A stretch of 64,000 nt of DNA, taken from assembly GCA_035638575.1 (NCBI GenBank), contig DASQZT010000199.1, positions 1-64,000 on the forward strand. Direction: 5' to 3'. The stretch comes from DASQZT01 sp035638575. Its GTDB lineage: Bacteria; Acidobacteriota; Terriglobia; Bryobacterales; Bryobacteraceae. Below the pieces are notes generated by a model. It had not been told where the DNA came from and made no database searches. It saw nothing but the letters and a program-made list of their open reading frames with translations. Made by a program: the position numbers and the translations under genes. Below are positions 1-8,219 of this stretch, piece by piece (position 1 is the stretch's first letter; each line of letters begins with the position of its first letter).

Positions 1-5
1 ACGGC

Positions 6-287
6 GTGAAGATGTTTCTTCGCCAGGACCAAGGCTTTCAGTCAGACATGCGTGGAGTTGACGAAAGCCACATTCTGTTTGCTAAGGTGCTAGACGCCGA
101 AGGAGCGACGGGCGTGTGGATCGAGGTGCATACGGATAAGCTGAGGGAAAACCCCGCGCTGAATCCGGTCAGGATGCTCATTCCCTGGAGCCAAGTGCTG
201 ACCATCGTGGTAGCCGAGCAGTTCTCCCCGGCCATCAGACAGGAAGCCCGCAGAATCGGCTTCACGGGAGAGACGGAGCGGGAGTGA
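6..287 (+). CDS. Small hypothetical protein, possibly 5'-truncated by the window edge
   Basis: Open frame of 93 codons from a GTG at the window edge; an internal ATG lies at 12. The frame is also open to the left edge, so the true start may be outside. The product is a soluble protein with alternating hydrophobic segments (VWIEVHTDKL, RMLIPWSQVLTIVVAEQF), suggesting a small beta-rich fold. I recognise no family. It lies in the lower-GC element segment, on the same strand as the RRM protein 155 bases downstream. I am fairly confident it is coding, but the function is unknown. Confidence 0.45.
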   Translation: MKMFLRQDQGFQSDMRGVDESHILFAKVLDAEGATGVWIEVHTDKLRENPALNPVRMLIPWSQVLTIVVAEQFSPAIRQEARRIGFTGETERE

Positions 288-441
288 GGCGATTGAGAAC
301 TCCAAGCACTCGGTATCGATCCCGTGCCATCACAACCGCCCGATGTTGCAGCGGAGTACGATGAAGGTGGCACAGGTTGGGCGGGTACAACGTGATTCGA
401 CGTGCAGCGGCGATCATTGGCGGCAGAGGAAAACGTCAGGA

Positions 442-744
442 ATGAAGAACATTTATGTGGGGAATCTCAATTTTTCGACAACAGAAGCGGTACTCCGTTC
501 GCTGTTCGAAAAACACGGAACCGTGGAGCGGGTTAATATCGTCACGGATCGTGACACGGGACAGGCAAGGGGCTTTGCATTTGTCGAAATGGGCGACGAT
601 GCGGAAGCGGTGAAGGCGATCAACGCCCTGAACGGCACGGACCTCGAAGGCCGAACGCTGGTTGTGACTGAGGCACGCCCGAAGACGGATCGGCCCAGAG
701 AAGATCGTCCAGGCGGCGGTGGCTTTGGGCGTAAGCGTTGGTAA
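442..744 (+). CDS. RRM-type RNA-binding protein
   Basis: A 100-residue protein made of one RNA recognition motif. RNP2 is visible as IYVGNL (residues 4-9) and RNP1 as RGFAFVEM (43-50), followed by a short Arg/Asp/Gly-rich tail (PREDRPGGGGFGRKRW) of the kind seen in bacterial cold-inducible and Rbp-type glycine-rich RNA-binding proteins. Such proteins bind single-stranded RNA and are thought to act as RNA chaperones. The frame is open further upstream, but the ATG at 442 fits the canonical N terminus MKNIYVGNL exactly. It is odd only in its setting, since it lies in the recombinase element and may be cargo rather than a resident gene. Family assignment is firm; the role here is inferred. Confidence 0.9.
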   Translation: MKNIYVGNLNFSTTEAVLRSLFEKHGTVERVNIVTDRDTGQARGFAFVEMGDDAEAVKAINALNGTDLEGRTLVVTEARPKTDRPREDRPGGGGFGRKRW

Positions 745-774
745 CTTCTGTTGCCGGTGCGCCACGATGCGGAG

Positions 775-966
775 ATGAAGGAAGCGACACGCCAAATTCT
801 TATACGGCGCTCCGACGAACCGAAGCTCGAAATCGGTGACTCCGTTCAAGTCAAGGAAGGCGTAATTGGCGTAGTCCTAGCCCGCTTCATTCCATCTGGC
901 GGAAAAGCGAACGAAATTCATTACGTCGTAGAATTGATGGCCGATCCTGGTGGCCGGGGTGCGTAG
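775..966 (+). CDS. Small hypothetical protein, SH3/KOW-like pattern
   Basis: A 63-residue product if the ATG at 775 is used; a TTG at 751 would add eight residues. A GGAG lies just before the ATG. The centre reads GDSVQVKEGVIGVVLARFIP, then IHYVVEL, a pattern typical of small SH3-like or KOW-like beta barrels (GD-V-V then G--G-V). No family can be named. It follows the RRM gene by 30 bases on the same strand and may be co-transcribed with it. Confidence 0.45.
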   Translation: MKEATRQILIRRSDEPKLEIGDSVQVKEGVIGVVLARFIPSGGKANEIHYVVELMADPGGRGA

Positions 967-1394
967 TAATCCAACGTCCGTCTTCCTCCGTGCGTTGACA
1001 CCTGATGATTTCGAGGCCGTTCATGGCCTCCGCTCCCCGTCGAGCGCTCGGAGCCGTGCCCGGTTGCCCGATTCGCACAGGGTGAAGGCAACGTTGAAGA
1101 CCTCCTACGACCATGACGAGGGCAGGCCATCGAATACTGACTTTGGTCAAAACTTGACGGATAGGATGTGGGAAGTGCGGCTCCGAGTGGACGGTCCCAT
1201 GACCCTACCCGTGAGTTTCTGCGAAGCAAACGTGTGTCGATAAGGAAAGCTCAGAGGATAGCGGACGACGAAGTGTTTAACAGGGTCAAAGCGAACTCAC
1301 AGAAACCGGCGTCGATCCTAAGGGTTCGTCAGGTCGTCAACGAGTTCTTTGCAGTTTGGCGAAGCTTGACGATAGATGTGCGTGCGTTCAGTTC

Positions 1395-1460
1395 TGCGGT
1401 TACAGTGATTACGTGGTGCGAGGCACTGATGACAGCGATTACAGCGAGTACGTTGATTAC
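1395..1460. repeat. Degenerate 9-bp repeats around GATTAC
   Basis: Units ending in GATTAC or a one-base variant recur at 9-base spacing: TGCGGTTAC and AGTGATTAC (1395-1412), then AGCGATTAC, AGCGAGTAC and GTTGATTAC (1434-1460). They are seen directly. They resemble small iterons or a decayed coding repeat, but nothing nearby identifies a function. Confidence 0.5.
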
Positions 1461-1606
1461 AGTGGCTTCACTCTCCACGAGCCAGAAACGCTAAGTTAGG
1501 TTAAGACTTGACGGCTCGGTGTTTCATGCTGAAATAAAGGAGGAGGTATCTGCGAGGTGACCTAAAAGGCGGATGGAAGAATGCCCCGTAAGTTCCCGGA
1601 GCGAGA

Positions 1607-1635
1607 AGCCACCGGCTTTGTAGGCCCGGTGGGCT
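1607..1635. other. Imperfect hairpin upstream of the recombinase
   Basis: AGCCACCGG (1607-1615) pairs with CCGGTGGGCT (1626-1635) with one bulged base, followed by GGTTTA. There is no real T-tract, so a terminator is not certain. It could instead be a recombination-site arm or a leader structure. Confidence 0.3.
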
Positions 1636-1702
1636 GGTTTATTGGGCGCTATGGGTCAAGAAGGACGTGCGATGTATTTTCAATTGTGATACCATCTAGA
1701 AC

Positions 1703-3430
1703 ATGGCCGATAGACCAAGGTTGAACGTACTGGCGATGTCCCGTGTATCGACGCCGGGGCAAGCGGCTGATGACAAGAAAGGTTTCAAGCGGCAACACAA
1801 CGATATCGACACCTTTTGTGACGTGTACGGCCTGAATCCGGTCAAAGAATTTGACCTTGTGGTCAGCGGTTCCGACGTGCAACGGAGCCGTGGCTTTCGG
1901 GAAATGCTCTCTATGCTCAAGCGGAAAGACATTGCTGGTGTTGTCGTACCTTCGTTGGACCGGCTACTCCGCTTAATTGGCAAGCTGTCCGTTATGGCCG
2001 TCTTCAAGATCTTTGAAGACTCTCACAAGCTACTTTTCTGCGATCTTCGTGGTTCGCATCCAAGCGGCGGCTTGGATCTCAACAACCCGAACGATGCGCT
2101 GATGGTTTCAATCAAGCTCCAGATGGCCGGAATGGAGAAGGTGTTGATCCTGCATCGCACGGTATCAGCCAGAGAAGAGCTTCAAGACGATCCAAACGCC
2201 AGCGTCAACAAACTACCCAAAGGTGTGAAGCATGACAAGCCGAATGAGAAGGTAAACAGCGGTAATTTCCGGTACGATGATTTTGCCACGGGTCCAGTGA
2301 AAGAAGCCTTCACTCGCTTTCTGGCTGGTGAGTCGTTGTACCAGATCACACGGAAGATACGCTACCAAGGTCAACCCGCCTTTGCGTCCGTTCCCCGGCT
2401 CCGTCACGTACTCAAGAACGAATGGTGGATCGGGTACAAGACCCGGTTGTATACCATCAAGCGTGACGAAGAGACTTCAGAATGGGACGAAGTTAAAGAG
2501 AAATGGACGGGCGGCAAGCGCGTACCGCACAGTAAACCGATTCGCAAAGAGACCAATCTTGTGAAGGCTCCGCTCATTTCACCCGTCGATTTCAAGCGGG
2601 TACAAGAGAAGCTGAAGATCAACCATGTCCGGTATGAAGCCCGGGCACCACGGGTCAACAATTTTCTAGGCGCTGGATTGTTGTACTGCAAGTGTGGTGC
2701 GTTCATGTATCACCCGCCCGGAAGCAAAGGCAGAGCGGACACGTACAAATGCTCCGCACGTCACACGGGAAAAGGGTGCACAGAGCCAATCTTCAAAGCC
2801 AAACAAGTGGACGATGAAATCGCACTGCAAGCGCAAATGATTTTGGGCGGCAAGGATCAAGCGAAGTTTTTGGATGACGCAATACGCCAGTCCTTCAGCC
2901 AAGAGAAGCAAGAGGAAATGCGGCTGGCTGTCCAGATTGCAAACGAGACCGTTGCGGACCTTGAGAAGCGTATCGCACGGGTCCGTAGACAGTGTGAGGA
3001 AAGCGACGATCCTGGTTTGGGGCGGCGGCTCAAAGGATTGAATGGTGAACTTGCCAGCGCCAATGAGAAAGCACTGTCGGCGGCGGGTGAACTGCGGACC
3101 ATTCCAGATGCGGAAGTACAGCGATTTCGGCGGCAGCTTCAACACGATTTTTTGACGTTCGGAGCACAGCCAATGGAACGGAAAAAAGAGATACTGAAAC
3201 AATACGTGGAACGGCTCACACCACATTTGAACCCGGTCACAGATGAGGTAAAGGTGGCCTTCAAGATCAAGGTGGGCTTACCGGCTGTGGATGAGGATTA
3301 CACCGTTGGCAAGCCGCCAAAACCGCCAAAAGACGATGGGCCGGTACGTGTCAAACACGCTGCAAAGCCCATAAACATTGGTGGTGCGAAGCCCCTTCCC
3401 ACACGTGTAAGGAGTGAAAGTTCTTCTTGA
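1703..3430 (+). CDS. Large serine recombinase (site-specific integrase)
   Basis: A 575-residue protein with the three parts of a large serine recombinase. The N-terminal resolvase domain carries the nucleophile in MSRVSTPGQ (Ser16 of RVST) and the downstream SLDRLLRL segment with conserved arginines. The recombinase domain (about 170-320) holds KNEWWIGY. A zinc ribbon follows (CKCG at about 330, then KCSARHTGKGC). The C-terminal part contains a predicted coiled coil (about 400-460, VADLEKRIARVRRQ), the usual regulator of directionality, and a basic Pro/Lys-rich tail. Such enzymes act as dimers and tetramers on short attP/attB sites and need no host factor. The stop codon lies in a palindrome and directly abuts a truncated chromosomal gene, so the att junction is probably at this end. 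No obvious directionality-factor gene is visible. Confidence 0.93.
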   Translation: MADRPRLNVLAMSRVSTPGQAADDKKGFKRQHNDIDTFCDVYGLNPVKEFDLVVSGSDVQRSRGFREMLSMLKRKDIAGVVVPSLDRLLRLIGKLSVMAVFKIFEDSHKLLFCDLRGSHPSGGLDLNNPNDALMVSIKLQMAGMEKVLILHRTVSAREELQDDPNASVNKLPKGVKHDKPNEKVNSGNFRYDDFATGPVKEAFTRFLAGESLYQITRKIRYQGQPAFASVPRLRHVLKNEWWIGYKTRLYTIKRDEETSEWDEVKEKWTGGKRVPHSKPIRKETNLVKAPLISPVDFKRVQEKLKINHVRYEARAPRVNNFLGAGLLYCKCGAFMYHPPGSKGRADTYKCSARHTGKGCTEPIFKAKQVDDEIALQAQMILGGKDQAKFLDDAIRQSFSQEKQEEMRLAVQIANETVADLEKRIARVRRQCEESDDPGLGRRLKGLNGELASANEKALSAAGELRTIPDAEVQRFRRQLQHDFLTFGAQPMERKKEILKQYVERLTPHLNPVTDEVKVAFKIKVGLPAVDEDYTVGKPPKPPKDDGPVRVKHAAKPINIGGAKPLPTRVRSESSS

Positions 3431-3437
3431 AGAACTT
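3418..3437. repeat. Palindrome at the element/chromosome junction, candidate att site
   Basis: AAGTTCTTC (3418-3426) and GAAGAACTT (3429-3437) are perfect 9-bp inverted arms around a central TT. The right arm reads into the codons LKNFM of the broken peptidase gene, while the left arm belongs to the end of the recombinase gene. Serine integrases recombine at short, partly palindromic sites with a 2-bp central crossover, so this is a reasonable crossover site. That role is inferred. Confidence 0.4.
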
Positions 3438-4074
3438 CATGGATGCGCGGGTCGCCTACGTAGTGGTCCCTGTGGCGCAGAAGCTGATGGACGCGGGCTA
3501 GGCCGGCAAGGTATCGAACGAAGGCTACTTCGTGGGCTCGCTGATGCACGAGATCGCCCACGGCCTCGGGCCGGCTTTCACGATCCAGGGCGGCAAGCAG
3601 GTGGATATCCGCGAAGCGCTTGGCCCCGTGTATTCCGGCCTGGAAGAGGCCAAGGCCGACACCGCCGGCATGTTCGCGCTGAAGTGGCTGCTGGACCGCG
3701 GCGTCATGCCCAAGGATCGCTCCGAGGAATATTACGCCTCCTATCTCGGCGACCTCTTCCGCACGCTGCGCTTCGGAACCGGCGAAGCCCACGGCCGCGC
3801 CGAGCTGATGGAGCTGAACTACCTGCTCGAGCAGCGCGCGGTCACCACCGCCGATGGCCGCTACATCATCGACTACGCGCGCATCCCTGTGGCGCTGGCG
3901 CAGCTCGCCAAAGAACTGCTCGAGATGGAAGGCGCCGGGGATCGCGCCCGCGCCGAAGCCTGGTTCGCCAAATACGACAAGCTGCCGGCCGGCTTGAAAG
4001 CCGCCATGGCCGCCACCGCCGGGATCCCCGTCGACGTCAACCCCATCTTTTCGTTCCCCGACAAGGTTGAGTGA
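3430..4074 (+). pseudogene. 3' fragment of an M49-type (dipeptidyl-peptidase III-like) metallopeptidase gene
   Basis: The reading frame continues upstream from a later ATG at 3532 into sensible protein (KNFMDARVAYVVVP, then KLMDAG). It is interrupted by a TAG at 3499-3501 where CAG (Gln) would fit, and is cut off at the recombinase stop codon. The remaining C-terminal part keeps the metal-site pattern of the family: HEIAH (HExxH) followed about 35 residues later by EEAKAD. The gene has lost its 5' part and has a nonsense codon, so it is non-functional. I infer that integration of the recombinase element removed the 5' part and that the stop arose afterwards. Family assignment rests on the HExxH / EExxAD spacing. 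Confidence 0.8.
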
Positions 4075-4077
4075 ATC

Positions 4078-4766
4078 ATGACCCGCCTCGCCCTGCTTGC
4101 CATTTGCCTGCCGGCCCTGGGACGCTCCCGAGAAGGACGCGCGGCTGCGCGGCGAATTCGAAGCCCCCGGCTCCATTTGGGACTTCGACTATGGACGCCA
4201 TGGAGTTCTTCGACCCCGATGGCGATGGCAAACTCGAGCTGATCACCGGCCAGAGCGACGTCGGCGCGCTGGCCTACAAGGGACTTACCGGCGAAATGAT
4301 GTGGCACAACCTGGCCGACCACACGCAGCAAATCACGGCTGGTTATATTCTCAAAGATCGAAAGACTCCACAGATCGTGGCCAGCGGCCGCACCTACGGC
4401 TCTCGCGGCGGCGGAGGCCTTGCCGGGCAACTCTACTGGTTCGACAATCTCGGCAACCTTCTCTTCAAGTGGCCGCGCAATCCGCTCTCAGGCAATCCGA
4501 ACTTCGTCCGCGGCGACTGGTACGGCGACGGCCGGAAGCAATACTTCTGGCACCGATTCAAGCTCGAAGACGACGGCCGCGGCACCCTGTACTTCAAGGA
4601 GCCGGTCTACCACATGTTCGATTTCCTGGGCAACGGCGCCGAGCAGGTAATTACCAACGACCGCACGGTACTCCGCGTGTACGGCTTTCGCGACGTGAAG
4701 CCCAAGGCGGTGAAACGCGACTCGGAGTACAAACGCAATTCCATCGCCAACCACACGCATTACTGA
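4078..4766 (+). pseudogene. Frameshifted secreted FG-GAP/VCBS-repeat-like gene
   Basis: Sensible protein is spread over three frames. A signal-peptide start is seen from the ATG at 4078 (MTRLALLAICLPALG). A second piece follows in another frame at about 4118-4192 (WDAPEKDARLRGEF, then SIWDFDYG). The third frame runs from about 4190 to 4766 and has the calcium-loop signature DPDGDGKLELI and later GDWYGDGRKQYF and DFLGNGAEQVI, typical of FG-GAP/VCBS propeller blades as in rhamnogalacturonan-lyase-like proteins. At least two frame changes within 120 bases and a short blade count show decay. It starts three bases after the broken peptidase gene, so both decayed together. Confidence 0.7.
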
Positions 4767-4857
4767 GCAAGATTAACTCCACGTAAAGCCTTCGTTAAGA
4801 AGGTAAAGCTTCACTGCCGGGGCGCAACCTTGCCTCCCGCCGCGGCACCTTCTCGTT

Positions 4858-7800
4858 GTGCACAGGGTCGCACCGCGCATTATAATCTTCTGCCTCGCCG
4901 CCTCGGCTGTGTTGGCGGCCGACTATCGTGGGACCGTCAAATCCCACGGTCTTCCTTTTCCCGGCGTCACTGTAGTCGCGTCGCAGGGGGACAAGAAAGT
5001 CGCGACCACCACCGATGATCGCGGCGCGTTCTCTTTCTCCGACCTCGCCGACGGCCTCTGGACCATCGACGTCGAAATGTTCGGCTTCGAAAAGATCTCG
5101 CGCGAAATCGGCCTCCCCGGCGCGCCTTCCCCGGAATGGGAACTGAAATTCCTCGCCGAGACCGCCGATACGCGCGCCGCCGCCGAGCCCCGATTCCGGC
5201 GCGTGGACGTGAACCAGTCCGCCGACACCGCGGCAGCCTCCACCGAAGGGCTGATCAAGACCGAAGAGATCGCCGACCTCAACCAGACGTCCGCCAACTC
5301 GTTCATCGTGCAAGGCAGCATGAGCAGCGCCGTGGGCACGGCGCAGCGGAACGATTGGGGGATGATGGGGCCTGCCGGCATGGGCGGTCCCGGGATGGGT
5401 CCCGGCGGCCCTGGAATGATGGGACCCGGCCCCAATGGCGACGGGCCCCCCGGCGCTCAAGGCGGCGGGCGCGCGGGCTTCGCCGGAGGACCCGGGCCGG
5501 TTGGCGGACCACCTCCTGGTGGCGGCGGTCCCGGCGGCGGTGGACCACCTCCCGGTGGCGGTGGCGGGCCTGGTGGTGGACCCGGTGGCGGTGGACCTGG
5601 CGGTGGACCGGGCGGTGGACCGGGCGGCGGACCGGGCGGCGGCGGTCCCGGCGGCGGTGGAGGCCCCGGCGGCTTCGGTGGTCCGCCCCCCGGCGGTCCT
5701 CCGCCCGACTGGCAGGGCCGCCCCAACGCTACGGCCTTCGGCAATAACCGCCGCAACCCCGCCGAGTCGTACATGGCCAGCGCCTTCTTCGGCCTCGACA
5801 ACTCCGTCTGGGACGCCCGCACGTTCTCCGTCACCGGCGCTAATCTCGGCAAGCCCGCCTACGCCAACGGCCGCGGCGGCCTGATGTTCGGCGGCCCGCT
5901 GCGCATCCCCAGGCTCGTGAGCGCGCAGAAGCGCATCCTGTTCACCTTCGATCTCCAGTTCCAGCGCAACCGCACGGGCACCACCTCCGATCCCGTCAAC
6001 ATGCCCACCGCGCTCGAGCGCACTGGCGACTTCTCGCAATCCGCCGTCACCATTTACGACCCCTCGACCGGCGCTCCGTTCCCCGGCAACCGGATCCCCA
6101 CCAGCCAGATCAGCCCGACGGCGCTGGCGCTGCTCAAATATTTTCCGAGCCCCGATCTTCCCTTCGCCACCCGCAATTACCAGACTTCCTGGAGCGGCCT
6201 GAACAACACACACAACCTCAATTCGCGGATCTCCAACGTCAAGATCGGCGGCAAGGACCGGCTCAACTTCGGCATCGGCTACCAGGGCGGCAACAGCGTC
6301 ACGCCGAACCTCTTCAACTTCATCGACACCGCTTCGAACCGCAGCTTGAACGCCAACCTGGGCTGGTCGAGGAACTTCACCGCGCGGCTCACCAACACCC
6401 TGCAGTACAGCTTCAGCCGCATGCGCCAGCTCTCCTCTCCGTATTTCGCCAATCGCGAGAACATCGCCCAAGAGCTGAACATCGCGGGCACGTCTCAAAA
6501 TCCCATGAACTGGGGCCCGCCCACCCTGAGCTTCACCAACTACGCCAGCCTCAACGACGGCAACTCCTCGCTCAACCGGAACCAGACCAGCTCGGTGGGC
6601 GACAACCTCGTGTGGGTCCACGGCCGCCACAACCTCACCTTCGGCGGCGACTACCGCCGGCAGCAGTTCAACCAGTTCGCCGATGCCAACGGCCGCGGCA
6701 CCTACACCTTCGACGGCTCGGTCACCAGCCTGCTGATCGATGGCATCGCCCAAAGCGGCACGGGCTACGACCTCGCCGACTTCCTGCTCGGACGGCCCAC
6801 CACCAGCTCCATCCGCTACGGCAACCCCGATAAGTATTTCCGCGGATCGGGCTACGACTTCCTGGTGAACGACGACTTCCGCATCGCGCCCAGATTCAGC
6901 GTCGTCATCGGACTGCGCTGGGACTACGCCACTCCCGTCACCGAACTCTACAACCGCCTCGTCAACCTGGCTATCGCGCCGGGCTACTCGGCGGTCACCG
7001 CCGTGCTGCCGGGCCAGGCGAATCTGCCGGACTCCCTGGTCCGTCCCGACCGCAACAACTTCTCCCCCCGGGCGGGCTTCGCATGGCGGCCTCTGACCAA
7101 AGGATCGCTGGTGGTCCGCGGCGGATACGGCCTCTACTACAACACCTCGGTGTACAACGCGATCGCCGGCAACATGGCGCAGCAACCGCCGTTCGCCCAG
7201 GTGCTGAGCGTGTCCGCTTCCGCGGCCGACCCGCTCACTCTCCAAGGCGGCTTCCTCTCGGCATCCAGCCAGTCGCTGGCTGGCACGTACGCCATCGATC
7301 CGAATTACCGCGTCGGTTACGCGCAAACCTGGAGCCTCACCATCCAGCACGATCTGCCGTTCGCCTTCTTCGGCACGGCCGGCTACCTGGGCACCAAGGG
7401 CACGCGCCTCGATCAGCAATTCATCCCCAACTCGGTCGCGCCCGGAGCAGTCGAATCCGCGCTGCCCCACAACTACACTTACGAGACCTCCAACGGCAAC
7501 TCGGAATACCACGCCGCGCAATTCCAGTTGAACCGGCGATCGCGGGGCGGCATCATGTCCCGCGCCTCGTACCAGTTTTCGAAGTCCATCGACAACGCCG
7601 GCACCGGCGGCCGCGGCCAGGGCAACACGCCCGTGGCGCAGAACTGGCTCGACCTCTCCGCCGAGCGGGGGCTCTCCAGCTTCGATGCGCGGCACAACCT
7701 CTCCCTGCAGGTGCAGTACACCACGGGCATGGGAGTTTCCGGCGGCACGCTGCTGAACGGCTGGAAGGGCGCGCTGGCCAAGGACTGGACTATCAGCACG

Positions 7801-8217
7801 AACGTCAGCGTGCGGAGCGGGAATCCCTTCACCGCCACCGTGGGTGGCAATCGCTCGCAGGTGAGCGGCACGGCAGTCGCGAATACCGTTCGCGCCGATG
7901 CTTCCGGCCTTCCCGTGGAGGCCGACGGCATGCTCTTCAATACCGCCGCGTTCACGCAGCCGCTGGCCGGCCTGTGGGGCACCGCGGGCCGAAACACCAT
8001 CCCCGGACCCACGGTCTTCTCGCTCGATGGATCGCTCGGCCGCGTCTTCCGCTTCGGCGAGCGGCGCAGCGCCGACCTCCAGTTCCAGGCCCAGAACATT
8101 CTCAACCGGGTCACCATCACCAACTGGGGCACGGTGCTCGGCTCCTCCACGTACGGCCTGGCAACCGGCGCATCCGGCATGCGCAGGGTCACCATCAATC
8201 TGAGGTTCAGGTTCTAA
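4858..8217 (+). CDS. TonB-dependent receptor with carboxypeptidase-regulatory-like domain and Gly/Pro-rich insert
   Basis: A 1119-residue outer-membrane protein. Residues 1-20 form a signal peptide (IIIFCLAASAVLAA). A carboxypeptidase-regulatory-like beta-sandwich follows (about 21-95, GVTVVASQGDKK then DLADGLWTIDVEMFGFE). Residues about 168-286 are almost pure Gly/Pro. The rest is a plug-less-looking beta barrel with many aromatic-alternating strands and a terminal RVTINLRFRF, the usual aromatic end of outer-membrane barrels. This is the oligomeric SusC-like 'Cna B/TonB' receptor type that is abundant in Solibacter. The GTG start gives a complete signal peptide. The VWA protein gene starts two bases after the stop, so the two are co-transcribed. 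The substrate is unknown. Confidence 0.88.
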   Translation: MHRVAPRIIIFCLAASAVLAADYRGTVKSHGLPFPGVTVVASQGDKKVATTTDDRGAFSFSDLADGLWTIDVEMFGFEKISREIGLPGAPSPEWELKFLAETADTRAAAEPRFRRVDVNQSADTAAASTEGLIKTEEIADLNQTSANSFIVQGSMSSAVGTAQRNDWGMMGPAGMGGPGMGPGGPGMMGPGPNGDGPPGAQGGGRAGFAGGPGPVGGPPPGGGGPGGGGPPPGGGGGPGGGPGGGGPGGGPGGGPGGGPGGGGPGGGGGPGGFGGPPPGGPPPDWQGRPNATAFGNNRRNPAESYMASAFFGLDNSVWDARTFSVTGANLGKPAYANGRGGLMFGGPLRIPRLVSAQKRILFTFDLQFQRNRTGTTSDPVNMPTALERTGDFSQSAVTIYDPSTGAPFPGNRIPTSQISPTALALLKYFPSPDLPFATRNYQTSWSGLNNTHNLNSRISNVKIGGKDRLNFGIGYQGGNSVTPNLFNFIDTASNRSLNANLGWSRNFTARLTNTLQYSFSRMRQLSSPYFANRENIAQELNIAGTSQNPMNWGPPTLSFTNYASLNDGNSSLNRNQTSSVGDNLVWVHGRHNLTFGGDYRRQQFNQFADANGRGTYTFDGSVTSLLIDGIAQSGTGYDLADFLLGRPTTSSIRYGNPDKYFRGSGYDFLVNDDFRIAPRFSVVIGLRWDYATPVTELYNRLVNLAIAPGYSAVTAVLPGQANLPDSLVRPDRNNFSPRAGFAWRPLTKGSLVVRGGYGLYYNTSVYNAIAGNMAQQPPFAQVLSVSASAADPLTLQGGFLSASSQSLAGTYAIDPNYRVGYAQTWSLTIQHDLPFAFFGTAGYLGTKGTRLDQQFIPNSVAPGAVESALPHNYTYETSNGNSEYHAAQFQLNRRSRGGIMSRASYQFSKSIDNAGTGGRGQGNTPVAQNWLDLSAERGLSSFDARHNLSLQVQYTTGMGVSGGTLLNGWKGALAKDWTISTNVSVRSGNPFTATVGGNRSQVSGTAVANTVRADASGLPVEADGMLFNTAAFTQPLAGLWGTAGRNTIPGPTVFSLDGSLGRVFRFGERRSADLQFQAQNILNRVTITNWGTVLGSSTYGLATGASGMRRVTINLRFRF
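5361..5720 (+). repeat. Gly/Pro-coding tandem low-complexity tract
   Basis: Codons GGT/GGC/GGA and CCG/CCC/CCT repeat in units such as GGPGGGPGGG inside the receptor gene. The DNA is a chain of GGCGG/GGTGGACC-type repeats prone to slippage. It adds about 120 residues of flexible linker between the regulatory domain and the barrel. Confidence 0.9.
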
Positions 8218-8219
8218 TC

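Larger units (their letters stand above)
967..1702. other. Long non-coding stretch before the recombinase gene
   Basis: No open frame here is convincing; the frames at 950-1243 and 1168-1494 have no recognisable composition or motif. Three things stand out: a set of 9-bp near-repeats at 1395-1460, a very strong Shine-Dalgarno-like AGGAGGAGGT at about 1538-1547 with no sensible reading frame at the right distance (the nearest ATG, 1574, opens only 16 codons), and an imperfect hairpin at 1607-1635. The stretch may hold the regulatory region or an inner end of the recombinase element. Confidence 0.4.
1..3430. mobile_element. Right part of an integrated element carrying a large serine recombinase
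   Basis: This segment is clearly less GC-rich than the rest of the window. It ends with a large serine recombinase whose stop codon touches the first remaining codons of a truncated, internally stopped peptidase gene. That is the picture expected at the edge of a serine-recombinase element inserted into a coding sequence. The missing 5' part of the peptidase gene is not found upstream, so the left end should lie before the window. Cargo seen here is an RRM RNA-binding protein and two small unknown proteins. The boundary and the direction of insertion are inferred. Confidence 0.5.

Noticed and set aside
950..1494. Two overlapping open frames (950-1243 and 1168-1494)
   Set aside because: No ribosome site, no motif, and the second contains the 9-bp repeats; they are not convincing genes.
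4881..4886. TATAAT inside the start region of the TonB receptor gene
   Set aside because: It lies downstream of the GTG and inside the signal-peptide codons; using it would remove the signal peptide.
5361..5720. Tandem repeats as a CRISPR array
   Set aside because: Repeats have no spacers, are in one open frame and code for Gly/Pro.
4795..7695. 966-codon open frame on the minus strand opposite the TonB receptor
   Set aside because: Its product is low-complexity Arg/Ala/Gly/Val with no motif, and it is the antisense of a well-supported receptor gene. High GC makes such long shadows common here.
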